Positions 35,981 to 46,906 of a stretch of DNA of 64,000 nt are shown here, piece after piece. Each line of letters starts with the position of its first letter. Position 1 is the first letter of the stretch. The translations under genes and the position numbers were made by a program. Source of the stretch: Azoarcus sp. (GTDB lineage Bacteria > Pseudomonadota > Gammaproteobacteria > Burkholderiales > Rhodocyclaceae); contig JAUSOD010000056.1 in the NCBI GenBank assembly GCA_030656215.1, positions 1 to 64,000 of the forward strand, written 5' to 3'. The notes beneath the pieces are model-generated. The model was not told the origin of the DNA and did not search any database. It saw only the letters and a program-made list of their open reading frames with translations.

Positions 35981-36262
35981 CTCTTGTCTGCCGGCTTCAA
36001 GCCGTTCGGGTACGGGCGTGCGTCAGGGCTGCGTGACGAGGGAGGTTGCAGACCGCGGGTGAGCAGCGTCTGGCCCCCATCCCAGTATCGGCGGGGCTGT
36101 ATCTATAACTTTGGTCTAGTTTTGTGCGGCGTACCCGGCGATGTTTTGAGGCTCCGTGCGCAAATCCACGAGTCCAGAGCGTGAAACGCGATATATTCGA
36201 ACGACTGATTTTTAGCGTATGCCGAATGGCCTATATCTGCCAACTTTCCCGTGCTTTGATAC
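35981..36262. other. 282-bp gap before the GGDEF-EAL gene
   Basis: After the ahpF terminator there is no open frame with convincing coding character. The last 150 bases are AT-richer than the surroundings (for example CGATATATTCGAACGACTG) and probably hold the promoter of the downstream signalling gene. I could not assign a -35/-10 pair with confidence. Confidence 0.5.
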
Positions 36263-39200
36263 ATGCGTGAGCCTGCGCATCGATGGTTGCAGTTCAAGCT
36301 CATCGTAATCGTAATCAGCGTGACGGTCGTTGCGCTCAGCTTATTCGATCTGTTCGCCGCTGACCGCGTGGGTCGGCTGGAGAGCCAGACAGCAAGTGCT
36401 GCTCTGCTCGACAAGAGTCGTGTGATCCGCGACATGCTCGTGGTGAACAACGACTCGATGACCATCGCTGCCGACAAGCTGCTCGCGGTGTTCCAGTCCA
36501 TGCTTCCAGGCACATTTACGCTCGACGAATCGCAGCGGATAGCCGTTGGCGGGCAAGCGCTGGCGATATTGCGCATCGATGGGCAAACGATCGGGTCCGA
36601 CTTTGCCCGTGTGGACGAGTTCTCCCGCGGTAGCGGTGGGCACCCGGCGACGATCTTCGTCCGCCATGGTGACGACTTCGCCCGGCTGGCCACCTCGCTT
36701 CAGGATGCCGAGGGCGAGCGTGCGCTCGGCACGCTGCTCGGGATTCGTCATCCCGGCTACGCCAAGCTCATCGCCGGGCAGCCGTATGCCGGTTACGGGC
36801 GCTTGTTCGGGCGGCCCTACATGATGCGCTACGAGCCGATCATCGATCATTCCGGGTACGTGATCGGTGTGCTCTTCGTGGGACTAGACCTTTCCGAAAC
36901 GCTTTTGCGCCTCAAGCAGCGCATCCAGGCGATGCGGGTGGGTAAGACGGGCTATGTCTATGTACTGGACGCAGCCCCGGGGCCGTCATTGGGCGAGTTC
37001 GTGATTCACCCGACGCATGAGGGTGGCAATATTCTCGCTCTGGCCGAGCCCGGTGAGCGCGCCCTGTTCGGCGAGATCCTCGCCAGCCGCGAGGACAGTG
37101 TTCATCACTACCGTTTTCGCGTCATGAGTGAGCAGGATCCGCGGGCGAAGGTCGCTGCCTTTGCGCCATTTGCGGAATGGGGCTGGGTAATCGGGGGTGG
37201 TGCCTATGTGGACGAGTTCACCGAGGAGCGGCGCAATCTCAAGGATACGATGCTGGGTGCCATGGTCGTGGCTGCGCTGGCCATCATCGTGGCGCTCAGC
37301 ACCTCGATCCGGCGTCTGGTGCTCAAGCCGCTGTTCACCCTGCATGAGACGCTGCGAGCTTCGGAGGAGCGTTTTCGCACCTTGGTCGGGTCCACCGACG
37401 ACATCATCTACACCGTCGATTGCGACGGGTGCTATACGGGCGTTTTTGGCAAGGGCTCTGATGCCCAGGGTTGGCGCTCGGCAGATTTTGTCGGTCATCG
37501 CCCGTCGGATGTCTTCGATCAGGATGCCGCGGCCCACGAGGCAGCGCATGCGCAGGCCTTGCGCGGCACCCATCTGATGTTCGAGTGGTCCGGCACGCAG
37601 GCTGCGGCACAGGTGGACCTGCAAATTTCGCTTTCGCCCATGTATGACGATGAGGGACGAATCTGTGGCCTGGTTGGCATCAGTCGCGACATTACTGTGC
37701 GCAAGAAGAGTGAGGCACGTCTCATGCTGGCCGCAAGCGTGTTCACCCATGCCGAGGAAGGGATTGTCATCACCGACCCGGCGGGAAACATTGTCGAAGT
37801 CAACGCGGCCTATACGCGCATTACCGGATACGAGTACGACGAGGTGGTCGGGCGTAACCCGCGCCTCCTGAACTCGGGCAGGCAGGCGCCGGCTTTTTAC
37901 AAAGCCATGTGGCACACGCTGACCTCGACCGGGCACTGGCGTGGCGAACTGTGGAACCGACGCAAGGATGGCATGCTGTATGCGGAGATGCTGAGTGTTG
38001 CTGCCGTGTGTGATGCGGATGGGCGTCCATGCCACTACGTCGGACTGTTCTCGGACATTACCCGAAGCAAGGAGCATCAGCGTCAGCTTGAGCACATTGC
38101 CCACTACGACATGCTCACCGGCCTGCCGAACCGCGTGCTGCTTGCCGATCGTCTTCAGCAGGCAATCGTGCACACGCAGCGCGCGGGCAATCTGATGGCG
38201 CTGGTCTATCTCGACCTTGACGGGTTCAAGGCGGTCAATGACCAGCACGGCCACGAGGCCGGCGACGATCTGCTAGTGGTGGTGTCGAAGCGCCTGAGAG
38301 GTGCCCTGCGCGAGACTGACACGCTTGCTCGCCTGGGCGGCGACGAATTCGTTGCTGTACTGAGCGATCTCTACAGCTCGCAAGAGTGCGATATGGTTGT
38401 TTCGCGCCTGTTGCTGGCTGCAGCGACGCCAGTGCAGGTGGGTGAGACGTGGGTGCAAATGTCCGCCAGCCTGGGCGTGACGCTCTACCCGCTGGACGGT
38501 GGCGATGCCGACACACTGCTGCGCCATGCCGATCAGGCGATGTACCAGGCCAAGGAAGCGGGGCGCAACCGATACCAGATGTTCGATCCGGAGCACGACC
38601 GTCAGGCGCGCGGCCAGCGCGAATGCCTGAAACGCATGAAGGCTGCTCTGGAAGAAGGCCAATTGGTACTCCACTACCAGCCCCAGGTGAACATGCGCAG
38701 TGGCGAGGTGCTTGCGGTGGAGGCACTCGTTCGCTGGCACGATCCCGAGCGCGGACTTCTATTTCCGGGTGACTTTCTGCCCGCTATCGAAGGCAGCGAA
38801 CTGATCATCCGTCTCGGCGAGTGGGTGCTCGACACGGCGCTCTCCCAGATGTCGAGGTGGCGCAGCGAAGGGCTCGACATCCGAGTCAGCGTGAACATCG
38901 CCGGCCATCATCTGCAGCACGCGGAGTTTCTGCCCCGGCTGCAACACAGCCTGGACGCCTATTCCGACCTGCCCGCGCAGTGCCTCGAGCTGGAAGTTCT
39001 CGAGACCGTCGCGCTGGACGATCTGGCGCATGTTGTCCATGTGATCGAGTGCTGTCAGAAGCTCGGCGTGAACGTCGCCCTCGATGATTTCGGTACCGGG
39101 TACTCTTCGCTCACTTACCTGAGGCGCCTGCCCGCGAACACGCTGAAGATCGATCAGAGCTTCGTGCGCGGCATGCTGGCGAATCCCGAGGATCGCGCCA

Positions 39201-39403
39201 TCGTCGAAGGCGTGATCGGGCTCGCTGCTGCGTTCCGCCGTAACGTCGTGGCCGAGGGCGTGGAGACGGCGGAGCATGGCGCGCTGCTGCTCGAACTGGG
39301 TTGCGACCTCGCCCAGGGCTACGGTATTGCACGTCCGATGCGGGCGGAGGAATTGCGCGCGTGGATAAACGAATGGGGCATGAGGGCCAACTGGCTGGCA
39401 TGA
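36263..39403 (+). CDS. Membrane Cache-PAS-GGDEF-EAL cyclic-di-GMP signalling protein
   Basis: 1046 residues. Helix 1 (about 10-30), a periplasmic Cache-like sensor (about 35-320, with LGIRHPGYAKLIAGQPYAG and a second Cache-like part VGKTGYVYVLDAAPG), then helix 2 (about 328-348). Two PAS domains follow (about 365-480 and 490-605). The GGDEF domain has an intact RLGGDEF and the inhibitory-site RETD five residues before it. The EAL domain has VEALVRW and DDFGTGYSSL. Both synthesis and breakdown of c-di-GMP look possible. The periplasmic ligand is unknown. Single gene, followed by a hybrid kinase gene. Confidence 0.93.
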   Translation: MREPAHRWLQFKLIVIVISVTVVALSLFDLFAADRVGRLESQTASAALLDKSRVIRDMLVVNNDSMTIAADKLLAVFQSMLPGTFTLDESQRIAVGGQALAILRIDGQTIGSDFARVDEFSRGSGGHPATIFVRHGDDFARLATSLQDAEGERALGTLLGIRHPGYAKLIAGQPYAGYGRLFGRPYMMRYEPIIDHSGYVIGVLFVGLDLSETLLRLKQRIQAMRVGKTGYVYVLDAAPGPSLGEFVIHPTHEGGNILALAEPGERALFGEILASREDSVHHYRFRVMSEQDPRAKVAAFAPFAEWGWVIGGGAYVDEFTEERRNLKDTMLGAMVVAALAIIVALSTSIRRLVLKPLFTLHETLRASEERFRTLVGSTDDIIYTVDCDGCYTGVFGKGSDAQGWRSADFVGHRPSDVFDQDAAAHEAAHAQALRGTHLMFEWSGTQAAAQVDLQISLSPMYDDEGRICGLVGISRDITVRKKSEARLMLAASVFTHAEEGIVITDPAGNIVEVNAAYTRITGYEYDEVVGRNPRLLNSGRQAPAFYKAMWHTLTSTGHWRGELWNRRKDGMLYAEMLSVAAVCDADGRPCHYVGLFSDITRSKEHQRQLEHIAHYDMLTGLPNRVLLADRLQQAIVHTQRAGNLMALVYLDLDGFKAVNDQHGHEAGDDLLVVVSKRLRGALRETDTLARLGGDEFVAVLSDLYSSQECDMVVSRLLLAAATPVQVGETWVQMSASLGVTLYPLDGGDADTLLRHADQAMYQAKEAGRNRYQMFDPEHDRQARGQRECLKRMKAALEEGQLVLHYQPQVNMRSGEVLAVEALVRWHDPERGLLFPGDFLPAIEGSELIIRLGEWVLDTALSQMSRWRSEGLDIRVSVNIAGHHLQHAEFLPRLQHSLDAYSDLPAQCLELEVLETVALDDLAHVVHVIECCQKLGVNVALDDFGTGYSSLTYLRRLPANTLKIDQSFVRGMLANPEDRAIVEGVIGLAAAFRRNVVAEGVETAEHGALLLELGCDLAQGYGIARPMRAEELRAWINEWGMRANWLA

Positions 39404-39451
39404 CGCCGATGCGCTTGCCAATAGAGTCTGGCCCGCTTGCTCCATCCTTTC

Positions 39452-39542
39452 TTTGTCGGACAGAGCTTGTGCGACAAATCGCAAGTAATCGTCAAATCAA
39501 GCATAAATGTCATGTCAATAGACAAATGCACTGCATTGGTGC
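39452..39542. repeat. Inverted repeats upstream of the hybrid kinase gene
   Basis: This AT-rich stretch has TTTGTCG (39452-39458) inverted as CGACAAA (39472-39478), and TGCAC (39527-39531) inverted as GTGCA (39538-39542); GACAAA recurs near 39520. It probably contains the promoter and operator of the hybrid kinase gene. No known regulator site is recognised. Confidence 0.4.
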
Positions 39543-39579
39543 ATAATTTTTGCCTTATATTTTGATAGGCAGCGTCGGC

Positions 39580-42500
39580 GTGCCCATTTCACCAGCGAAA
39601 CCCACTGGCGACGAGCGTCCCCAGTGGGTTCGCTTTGTGCTGCCCTTACTTGCGATCTCACTGCTGATCGGGGTGATCGGCATCGTCGGCTATCGCTACC
39701 TGAGCGAGGAAATTCGCCGCGAGACCCATCGTACGCTGGCGGTGATTGCCGAGCAGAAGCGGGAGCAGATCGAGAGCTCGCTCGCCGAGACGCGGATCGA
39801 TGCCGAGTTGTATTTTTCCCGCTACTCGCAGCTTCAGTCGCTTTTCGGCCAATGGCTGGGCAGCGGACGCCAAGACCAGACAGCGCTGGCGCAGATGCGG
39901 GCCCTGATGGATGAGGTGGCGCGGGTGCGGGGCTGGGGAGGGCTGGCGCTGCTAGACGCGGAGGGGCTTCCGGCGGTCGTGGTCGGCGAGGTCGACATCC
40001 AGGGGCATGCAGGTTTGATCCGGGACGTTTTGGGCCAGCCCCGTATCGAACTGGTCGATCTGCACCGCAACGCCCAAGGGGAGGCGCATTACGGCGTTCT
40101 CGCTCCGATTGGCGTCTCCGGGGCCGCACCGCTGGGTGTGGCCTACCTGACCTGGAAGGCGGACCAGGCCCTGTTCCCGCTGGTCGAGTCGTGGCCGGTG
40201 CCCACCCGGACCGCCGAGACCTACCTGGTTCGGCGTGACGGTGAGGGGGTTCGCTTCCTGACGCCGCTGCGCTACCAGAGCGATGCGGCACTCACCTTGA
40301 CCCGCCCCTTGAACGCACCGCACCTGCCTGCAGCCCGAGCTGCGCAAGGCGAGTACGGCATCCTGGCGGGAGGGCGCGATTATCGGGGCGTTCCCGTGCT
40401 GGCCTACGCGACTGCCGTTGCCGGCACGCCGTGGCTGATGATTGCCGAGATCGACGAACTCGAGGCCTACGCCGGCATCCGGACCATGGCCTGGGCTACC
40501 GCCCTGGTGATGGGGCTTGGGCTCCTGCTGGTCTATTCTGCCGGCTACCAGTTGTGGCGCCGGGACCGGCAGCGCCAGGAACTGGCCGCGCTGCTCGCCC
40601 AGCGGGCGGCAGAGGCGCGCTTTCGCGTTATCTTCGAACAGGCGCCGCTGGGCGTCACCCTGATCGACTCGCGTAGTGGACGCATCACGGAGGCCAACCC
40701 GCGCTACTGTGAAATCGTCGGGCGCACCGCCGAGGAGCTGAGCGGGCTCGACCCGGTGCGTATCACCCACCCCGACGATGTTCTGGAGAGCCTCGCTCAA
40801 GTTGCGCGCCTGGAGACAGGAGAAACGACCGGCTACCGCTTGAACAAGCGCTACCTTCGTCCGAACGGCTCCGTGGTGTGGGCCAGCGTGACCTGTGCGC
40901 CGGTACACGTCGATACCGAAGAAGCCCCGCGTTACCTCGCTATCGTCGAGGACATCACCGCGCGCCGGCAGATGGAAGAGCGCTTGCGGATCAGCGAAGA
41001 GCGTCACCGTCTGCTGGCCGACAATGCGATTGATGTCATCCTGACCATGGATCTTGAGGGCCGATTCTCCTATGTGAGCCCATCGGTCGAGAAGTTGCGC
41101 GGCTTCACTGCCGATGAGGTCATGCGGCAATCGATGGAGGAGGTGCTCACTCCCGCATCGCTCGTCATTGCCGAAGCCTATCTGGAAAGACTGCGCGACA
41201 AGGTGAAGGCCGGGCTGCCCCTTGAGCATTTTCGCGGCGAGCTTGAGCATCGGTGCAAGGACGGCTCGACGGTGTGGACCGATGTGAGCGCGAATCCGCT
41301 GCTCAGCAACGACGGTAGCTTTGTGGAAATTCTCGGGGTGACCCGCGACATCAGCGAGCGCAAGCGTTACGAGCGTGAGCTGAGGCAGGTCTATGAGGCC
41401 GCCGAGGCCGCCAATGCGGCCAAGAGCGAGTTCCTCGCCCACATGAGCCACGAGATCCGCACGCCGATGAATGCCGTGCTAGGTCTGGCCCAGGTGCTCG
41501 AGCGCGAGCCGCTTACGCCGAAGCAGCGTGACATGATCGAGCGCATCCGGACGGCCGGCCAATCCCTGCTCACCATCCTCAATGACGTGCTCGACTTGTC
41601 CAAGATCGAGGCGGGTCAGCTGCGCCTCGAGCCGCGGTCTTTCGATCTGGACGTCCTGTTTGCCAATCTCGATAGCCTGATGGGTCAGGCCGCGCGGGCC
41701 AAGGGGCTGGTGTTGCGCATCGAAGTCCCGCCGCTGCCGCTGGGTCCACTGCTTGGCGACGGGCTGCGCCTGGAGCAGGTGTTGTTCAACCTGACCGGCA
41801 ACGCGATCAAATTTACTGAGCAGGGAGAAGTAGCGGTGCTGGTTCAGTTGCGTGAGGCCAGCGAGCAGGCGCTGCGCTTGCGCTTCGAGGTGCGCGATAC
41901 CGGCATCGGCATTGCGCCGGATGCGCTTACCCGGCTGTTCATGCCGTTTGCCCAGGCCGATGCGGGCATCGGTCGGCGGTTTGGCGGGACCGGACTGGGC
42001 TTGTCGATCTGCAAGCGCCTGGTGGAGCTGATGGGCGGGGTGATCGGCGCCACGAGCGAGGCCGGAATGGGCAGTACCTTCTGGTTCGAGCTGCCCTTCG
42101 CGCGGGGTGACGAAAACGACCTGTGCGCGCTGGCCGCCACCCCCGTGCCGGCACTGTCCGGGCCGCGCCTGGTGGGCGCGCATCTGCTGGTGGTGGACGA
42201 CAGCGCGATGAATCGCGATCTGGTGGAGCGGGCCTTGATGCTGGAGGGCGCAACTGCCACCCTGGCCGCAGATGGCCAGCAGGCGGTGCAGCTGCTGGCC
42301 ACCCGGCCCGAGGGATTCGATGCGGTGCTGATGGACGTGCAGATGCCGGTAATGGACGGACTAACCGCCACCCGGCTGATTCGAGACGAACTGCGCCTGA
42401 CCGATCTGCCCATCATTGCCTTCACCGCCGGGGTGCGCGACGAACAGCAAGCGGCGGCGCGTGCAGCCGGCGCGAACGAAGTGCTGCCCAAGCCGATGGA

Positions 42501-42957
42501 CCTCGAGCAGATGGCGATCCTGCTGTCGACATGGGTAAGCCCGCGACGCGCGGGGCCGGAGCTGGCGTCAGCCGCCAAGCCGGAATTAGCGCCGGCAGGC
42601 CATGACACCGACGAAGTGTTTCCCCTCATTGCAGGCATCGATCGCGAGCGGGCCACGCAGCGGCTGAGCGGGGATCGGGCCATGTTCCTTGGCCTGCTCG
42701 AGCTGTTCATCGATGACAACGCCGACGCAGCCGAACAGACGCGCCACGATCTGGCGCGGGGCGACCGGGAGTCGGCTGCGCGTCGGATGCATACCCTGGG
42801 CAGCAACGCCGGATTCATCTGCGCGCTGCAGCTGATGGAGGCCGCAAGAGGGCTGGAGAAGGCGATCGATCAGGGTGCGGAAGCGCTGGATGCCCGACTC
42901 GCCACCCTTGGCCTTCAGATTGCCGAGCTCGTCGACGCCAGCGCGCCCTGGCGCTGA
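39580..42957 (+). CDS. Hybrid sensor histidine kinase with receiver and HPt domains
   Basis: 1125 residues from a GTG at 39580; the start is uncertain because no ATG precedes helix 1 and TTG codons at 39550 and 39562 are also in frame. Order: helix 1 (about 20-40), periplasmic Cache/CHASE-like sensor (about 45-295), helix 2 (about 303-325), two PAS domains (about 345-470 and 475-600), HisKA with phospho-His in HMSHEIRTP (about 624), HATPase with DTGIGI and GGTGLGLSI, receiver with Asp in LMDVQMP (about 919), and HPt with His in RMHTLGSNAG (about 1071). A multi-step phosphorelay; no cognate output regulator is adjacent. Confidence 0.92.
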   Translation: MPISPAKPTGDERPQWVRFVLPLLAISLLIGVIGIVGYRYLSEEIRRETHRTLAVIAEQKREQIESSLAETRIDAELYFSRYSQLQSLFGQWLGSGRQDQTALAQMRALMDEVARVRGWGGLALLDAEGLPAVVVGEVDIQGHAGLIRDVLGQPRIELVDLHRNAQGEAHYGVLAPIGVSGAAPLGVAYLTWKADQALFPLVESWPVPTRTAETYLVRRDGEGVRFLTPLRYQSDAALTLTRPLNAPHLPAARAAQGEYGILAGGRDYRGVPVLAYATAVAGTPWLMIAEIDELEAYAGIRTMAWATALVMGLGLLLVYSAGYQLWRRDRQRQELAALLAQRAAEARFRVIFEQAPLGVTLIDSRSGRITEANPRYCEIVGRTAEELSGLDPVRITHPDDVLESLAQVARLETGETTGYRLNKRYLRPNGSVVWASVTCAPVHVDTEEAPRYLAIVEDITARRQMEERLRISEERHRLLADNAIDVILTMDLEGRFSYVSPSVEKLRGFTADEVMRQSMEEVLTPASLVIAEAYLERLRDKVKAGLPLEHFRGELEHRCKDGSTVWTDVSANPLLSNDGSFVEILGVTRDISERKRYERELRQVYEAAEAANAAKSEFLAHMSHEIRTPMNAVLGLAQVLEREPLTPKQRDMIERIRTAGQSLLTILNDVLDLSKIEAGQLRLEPRSFDLDVLFANLDSLMGQAARAKGLVLRIEVPPLPLGPLLGDGLRLEQVLFNLTGNAIKFTEQGEVAVLVQLREASEQALRLRFEVRDTGIGIAPDALTRLFMPFAQADAGIGRRFGGTGLGLSICKRLVELMGGVIGATSEAGMGSTFWFELPFARGDENDLCALAATPVPALSGPRLVGAHLLVVDDSAMNRDLVERALMLEGATATLAADGQQAVQLLATRPEGFDAVLMDVQMPVMDGLTATRLIRDELRLTDLPIIAFTAGVRDEQQAAARAAGANEVLPKPMDLEQMAILLSTWVSPRRAGPELASAAKPELAPAGHDTDEVFPLIAGIDRERATQRLSGDRAMFLGLLELFIDDNADAAEQTRHDLARGDRESAARRMHTLGSNAGFICALQLMEAARGLEKAIDQGAEALDARLATLGLQIAELVDASAPWR

Positions 42958-43109
42958 GCGGCCCGCCCGACGCGGTGAGAACCCGCCGCCCCTTGGGGGG
43001 TGGTGCCGTGTTCGGCAGCTCAGTACAGGCTGTGGCTGTACCGGTGGCAGGTGTCGGCAAAACAACAAAAAGGCCAACCCCGGAGGGCTGGCCCTAGTGC
43101 ATTATTTGT
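42958..43109. other. Gap between the hybrid kinase gene and tRNA-Met
   Basis: No gene seen. The stretch ends in the tRNA terminator; upstream of that is GC-rich sequence with C/G runs (CCGCCGCCCCTTGGGGGG) that can fold but has no T tract. Confidence 0.5.
43066..43093 (-). terminator. Terminator of the tRNA-Met gene
   Basis: On the - strand GGCCAGCCC (43093-43085) pairs with GGGTTGGCC (43080-43072) through one G-T wobble, followed by TTTTTGTTG. It lies about 17 bases past the tRNA 3' end. Confidence 0.8.
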
Positions 43110-43186
43110 TGGTGGTGATGGGCGGAATCGAACCGCCGACCTATGGGTTATGAATCCATCGCTCTAACCGTCTGAGCTACATCACC
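43110..43186 (-). tRNA. tRNA-Met (anticodon CAT)
   Basis: The - strand begins GGTGATGTAGCTCAG and ends CATCACCACCA with an encoded CCA. The seven-base acceptor stem is perfect. The anticodon loop TTCATAA gives CAT. The T-arm GGCGGTTCGATTCCGCC is standard. The body looks like an elongator tRNA-Met; a CAT tRNA-Ile2 cannot be fully excluded by eye. Confidence 0.95.
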
Positions 43187-43336
43187 AACAGAGCGCGCGA
43201 ATATAGCTGTTCATGGGGGGTGGCGTCAATAAGCGGCGGGGTTCTTTTTTGTCGGGGTAGTCCGTGGCGAAGTCGGGATGGTGCTGGTCGATGGTGTTGT
43301 AATGCTTGATTTATAAAGGGTTTTGCATTGACATCG

Positions 43337-43720
43337 ATGGGGCGATCGGTGATCATTCGCAACCTTGATATGTTCCTTCGGCCCAGCCGGGAAATCGTGC
43401 GCGTCCTTCGTCTTGTCTTTTGCCTTGTCCTGGGTAGTTTGAGCGTCCCCCAGGCGCTTGCCTCCATGCCCCGTCCCATTCCGGTTGCAGCGAAAAAGGT
43501 CGTGATGACTTTTGCTGGTAGCGCCCGGGTGATGGTGGGCAGCGACGCCAGACTGCTCAGCCCCGGTGCGCAGATTCGTGATCAGCAAAACCGCATCGTC
43601 CTGCCCTCGCATGTGGCGGGTGAGTACAAGGTGCGGGCGCTGGTCGACAATAGTGGCCAGGTTCATCGGGTGTGGATTCTGACCCCCGAGGAAATCGCCG
43701 CGCCCGACCCCAAGAAGTGA
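43337..43720 (+). CDS. Small exported protein of unknown function before miaB
   Basis: 127 residues from the ATG at 43337 (a later ATG at 43370 is possible; no clear ribosome site for either). A signal peptide or anchor runs to about PQALA (residue 42). The mature part is about 85 residues, basic then beta-rich ([20 protein letters not shown]), with no cysteines. It lies 10 bases before miaB, so may be cotranscribed. I do not recognise the family. Confidence 0.65.
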   Translation: MGRSVIIRNLDMFLRPSREIVRVLRLVFCLVLGSLSVPQALASMPRPIPVAAKKVVMTFAGSARVMVGSDARLLSPGAQIRDQQNRIVLPSHVAGEYKVRALVDNSGQVHRVWILTPEEIAAPDPKK

Positions 43721-43730
43721 AGATCCCCCA

Positions 43731-45079
43731 ATGAAGAAACTCTACATCCGCACCTTCGGGTGCCAGATGAACGAGTACGACTCCGACAAAATGGCGGACG
43801 TGCTCGGTGCGAACGAGGTCATGACCAAGACCGACAACCCGGAAGAGGCGGACATCATCCTGTACAACACCTGTTCGGTGCGCGAAAACGCGCAAGAGCG
43901 GGTGTTTCATGATCTCGGCCGGGTGCGTTTGCTCAAGCAGAAAAATCCGAACCTGATCATCGGTGTCGGCGGCTGTGTGGCCAGCCAGGAAGGAGACGCG
44001 ATCGTGAAGCGCGCACCTTACGTCGACGTGGTGTTCGGTCCGCAGACCCTTCATCGTCTGCCGGCGATGATCGACGCGCGTCGAACGAGCGGGCGTTCGC
44101 AGGTCGATATCTCCTTTCCCGAGATCGAGAAGTTCGACGCGATGCCGCCGGCACGGGTCGAAGGCTCGAGCGCCTTCGTGTCGATCATGGAGGGGTGCTC
44201 CAAGTACTGTACCTTCTGTGTGGTGCCTTATACCCGTGGCGAAGAGGTCTCACGACCGCTCGACGACATCCTGGCCGAAGTGGCCGGTCTGGCGGCGCAG
44301 GGGGTGAAGGAGATCACCCTGCTGGGGCAGAACGTGAACGCCTGGCGCGGCGAACTGGTGCGTACGCAAGGCGAGGAGGGCGACTTTGCTTTCCTCCTGG
44401 AGTGCGTGGCCGAGGTGCCTGGCGTCGAGCGCATTCGCTACACCACGTCGCATCCGCGCGAGATGACGCAGCGTGTGTTCGATGCCTATCTGAAGATTCC
44501 GAAGCTGGTGTCGCACCTGCACTTGCCGGTGCAGGCGGGCTCGGACCGGGTGCTGGCCGCGATGAAACGCGGTTACACCGTGCTCGAGTTCAAGTCGGTG
44601 GTGAAAAAGCTGCGTGCGGCGCGCCCCGATCTGTCGCTGTCGTCCGACTTCATCGTCGGCTTTCCGGGCGAGACTGAAGAAGAGTTCGAGAAGACGATGA
44701 AGCTGATCGACGAGGTCGGTTTCGATTCGTCCTTCAGCTTCATCTATAGCGCACGTCCCGGCACCCCGGCGGCGGATCTGGAAGATCCGGTTCCGCAGGA
44801 AACCAAGCTGCGCTGGCTGGCCCGTCTGCAGAAGCGGATCGACGAGCAGGCGCAGGTGATCAGCCAGGCGATGGTGGGCAGCATGCAGCGCATACTGGTA
44901 GAAGGGCCGTCGAAGAAGAATCCGGATGAGCTCGCAGGTCGCACCGACAACAATCGGGTGGTGAACTTCGATGCAGCATCGCCGAACCGTCTGCGCCTGA
45001 TCGGCCAGTTCATCGATGTCAGGATCACCGCGGCGCTGCCACACAGCCTGCGCGGCGAGATCGTGACCAGGGAGTCCTG

Positions 45080-45080
<1 letters not shown>
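43731..45080 (+). CDS. miaB: MiaB, tRNA-2-methylthio-N6-isopentenyladenosine synthase
   Basis: 449 residues. N-terminal MTTase domain with auxiliary-cluster cysteines ([28 protein letters not shown]), radical-SAM motif CSKYCTFC and a C-terminal TRAM domain. It adds the methylthio group at A37 of tRNAs reading codons that begin with U. Its stop overlaps the phoH-like start by one base. Confidence 0.97.
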
Positions 45081-46052
<972 letters not shown>

Positions 46053-46072
<20 letters not shown>

Positions 46073-46808
46073 CCCCAGGATCGTCGCCGTCGATGCCGAG
46101 GGCAAGGCGACCAGAATCAAGGCCGAGCGCCTGGAGATCGACCTTGGTGACGGCCGGCGCTTGTCGCTGAGTTTTCCGGACCGGGCCTGGGGCGATCTCG
46201 AGATTGAGGCCGATACGGCGAGCGAATCCGAGGTGCCGGTCATCAGCGTGCAACCTGGCGCATGTAACGTGCTGACGCTGCGCGTGGATGTGCATCACGA
46301 CATGCAGCCCGCCGATGAGTTTGATCTGCTCCAGACCGAGGCGCCACCGATGCTCAATCTGGCCGTGCAGAAGGCGCTCGAAGGCAGCGACCGGCTCAGC
46401 GCCCCCAAGAAGCACCAGATCCGGCGCTGGGCACAGGCCGCGCTGCTGCGGGATGTCGAGCTTACGGTGCGGCTGGTGGGCGAGGCCGAAGGGCGCGAAC
46501 TGAACCGCAACTACCGTGGAAAGGACTACGCGACCAACGTGCTCACCTTCGTCTATGGTGAAGAAGCGCATATGCCTGCGATTGAGGGCGCACCGCTTAC
46601 GGGCGATCTGGTCTTGTGCGTGCCGGTGGTGGTGCGCGAGGCGGCCGCACAAGGCAAGTCGCTCGATGCGCATTTCGCCCACCTGGTGGTCCACGGCATG
46701 CTGCATCTGCAGGGTCATGACCACGAGGCCGAGGCCGAGGCTGCGGCCATGGAAGCACGCGAGCGCGACATCCTGCGTACCCTGGGCTATGCTGATCCTT
46801 ATGCATGA
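46053..46808 (+). CDS. ybeY: YbeY endoribonuclease with an extra N-terminal domain
   Basis: 251 residues from the ATG at 46053 (GGAAG upstream). The C-terminal 152 residues are a complete Ybe[14 protein letters not shown] and the zinc motif [11 protein letters not shown]. The first 99 residues are an added beta-rich part ([37 protein letters not shown]) that normal YbeY lacks. An ATG at 46350 with GAGG eight bases before it would give ordinary-length YbeY, so both a fusion and an internal start are possible. YbeY acts in 16S rRNA 3' processing. Confidence 0.9.
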
Positions 46809-46834
46809 GGCCGGGTTCGGCAAGGGGTGAGGTG

Positions 46835-46887
46835 TAAGGTATGAGCGACTGTATGCACGATTCGTGCTTATGAGTGCTCACACCTTA
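46835..46887. repeat. Extended hairpin between ybeY and corC
   Basis: TAAGGTATGAGC (46835-46846) pairs with GCTCACACCTTA (46876-46887) with one mismatch. Inside it GCACGA (46855-46860) pairs perfectly with TCGTGC (46862-46867). No T tract follows, so it is not a standard terminator. It may be a structured corC leader or a single copy of a dispersed palindromic repeat. Confidence 0.55.
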
Positions 46888-46906
46888 TTCCTTACCCAGC
46901 GTCAAT

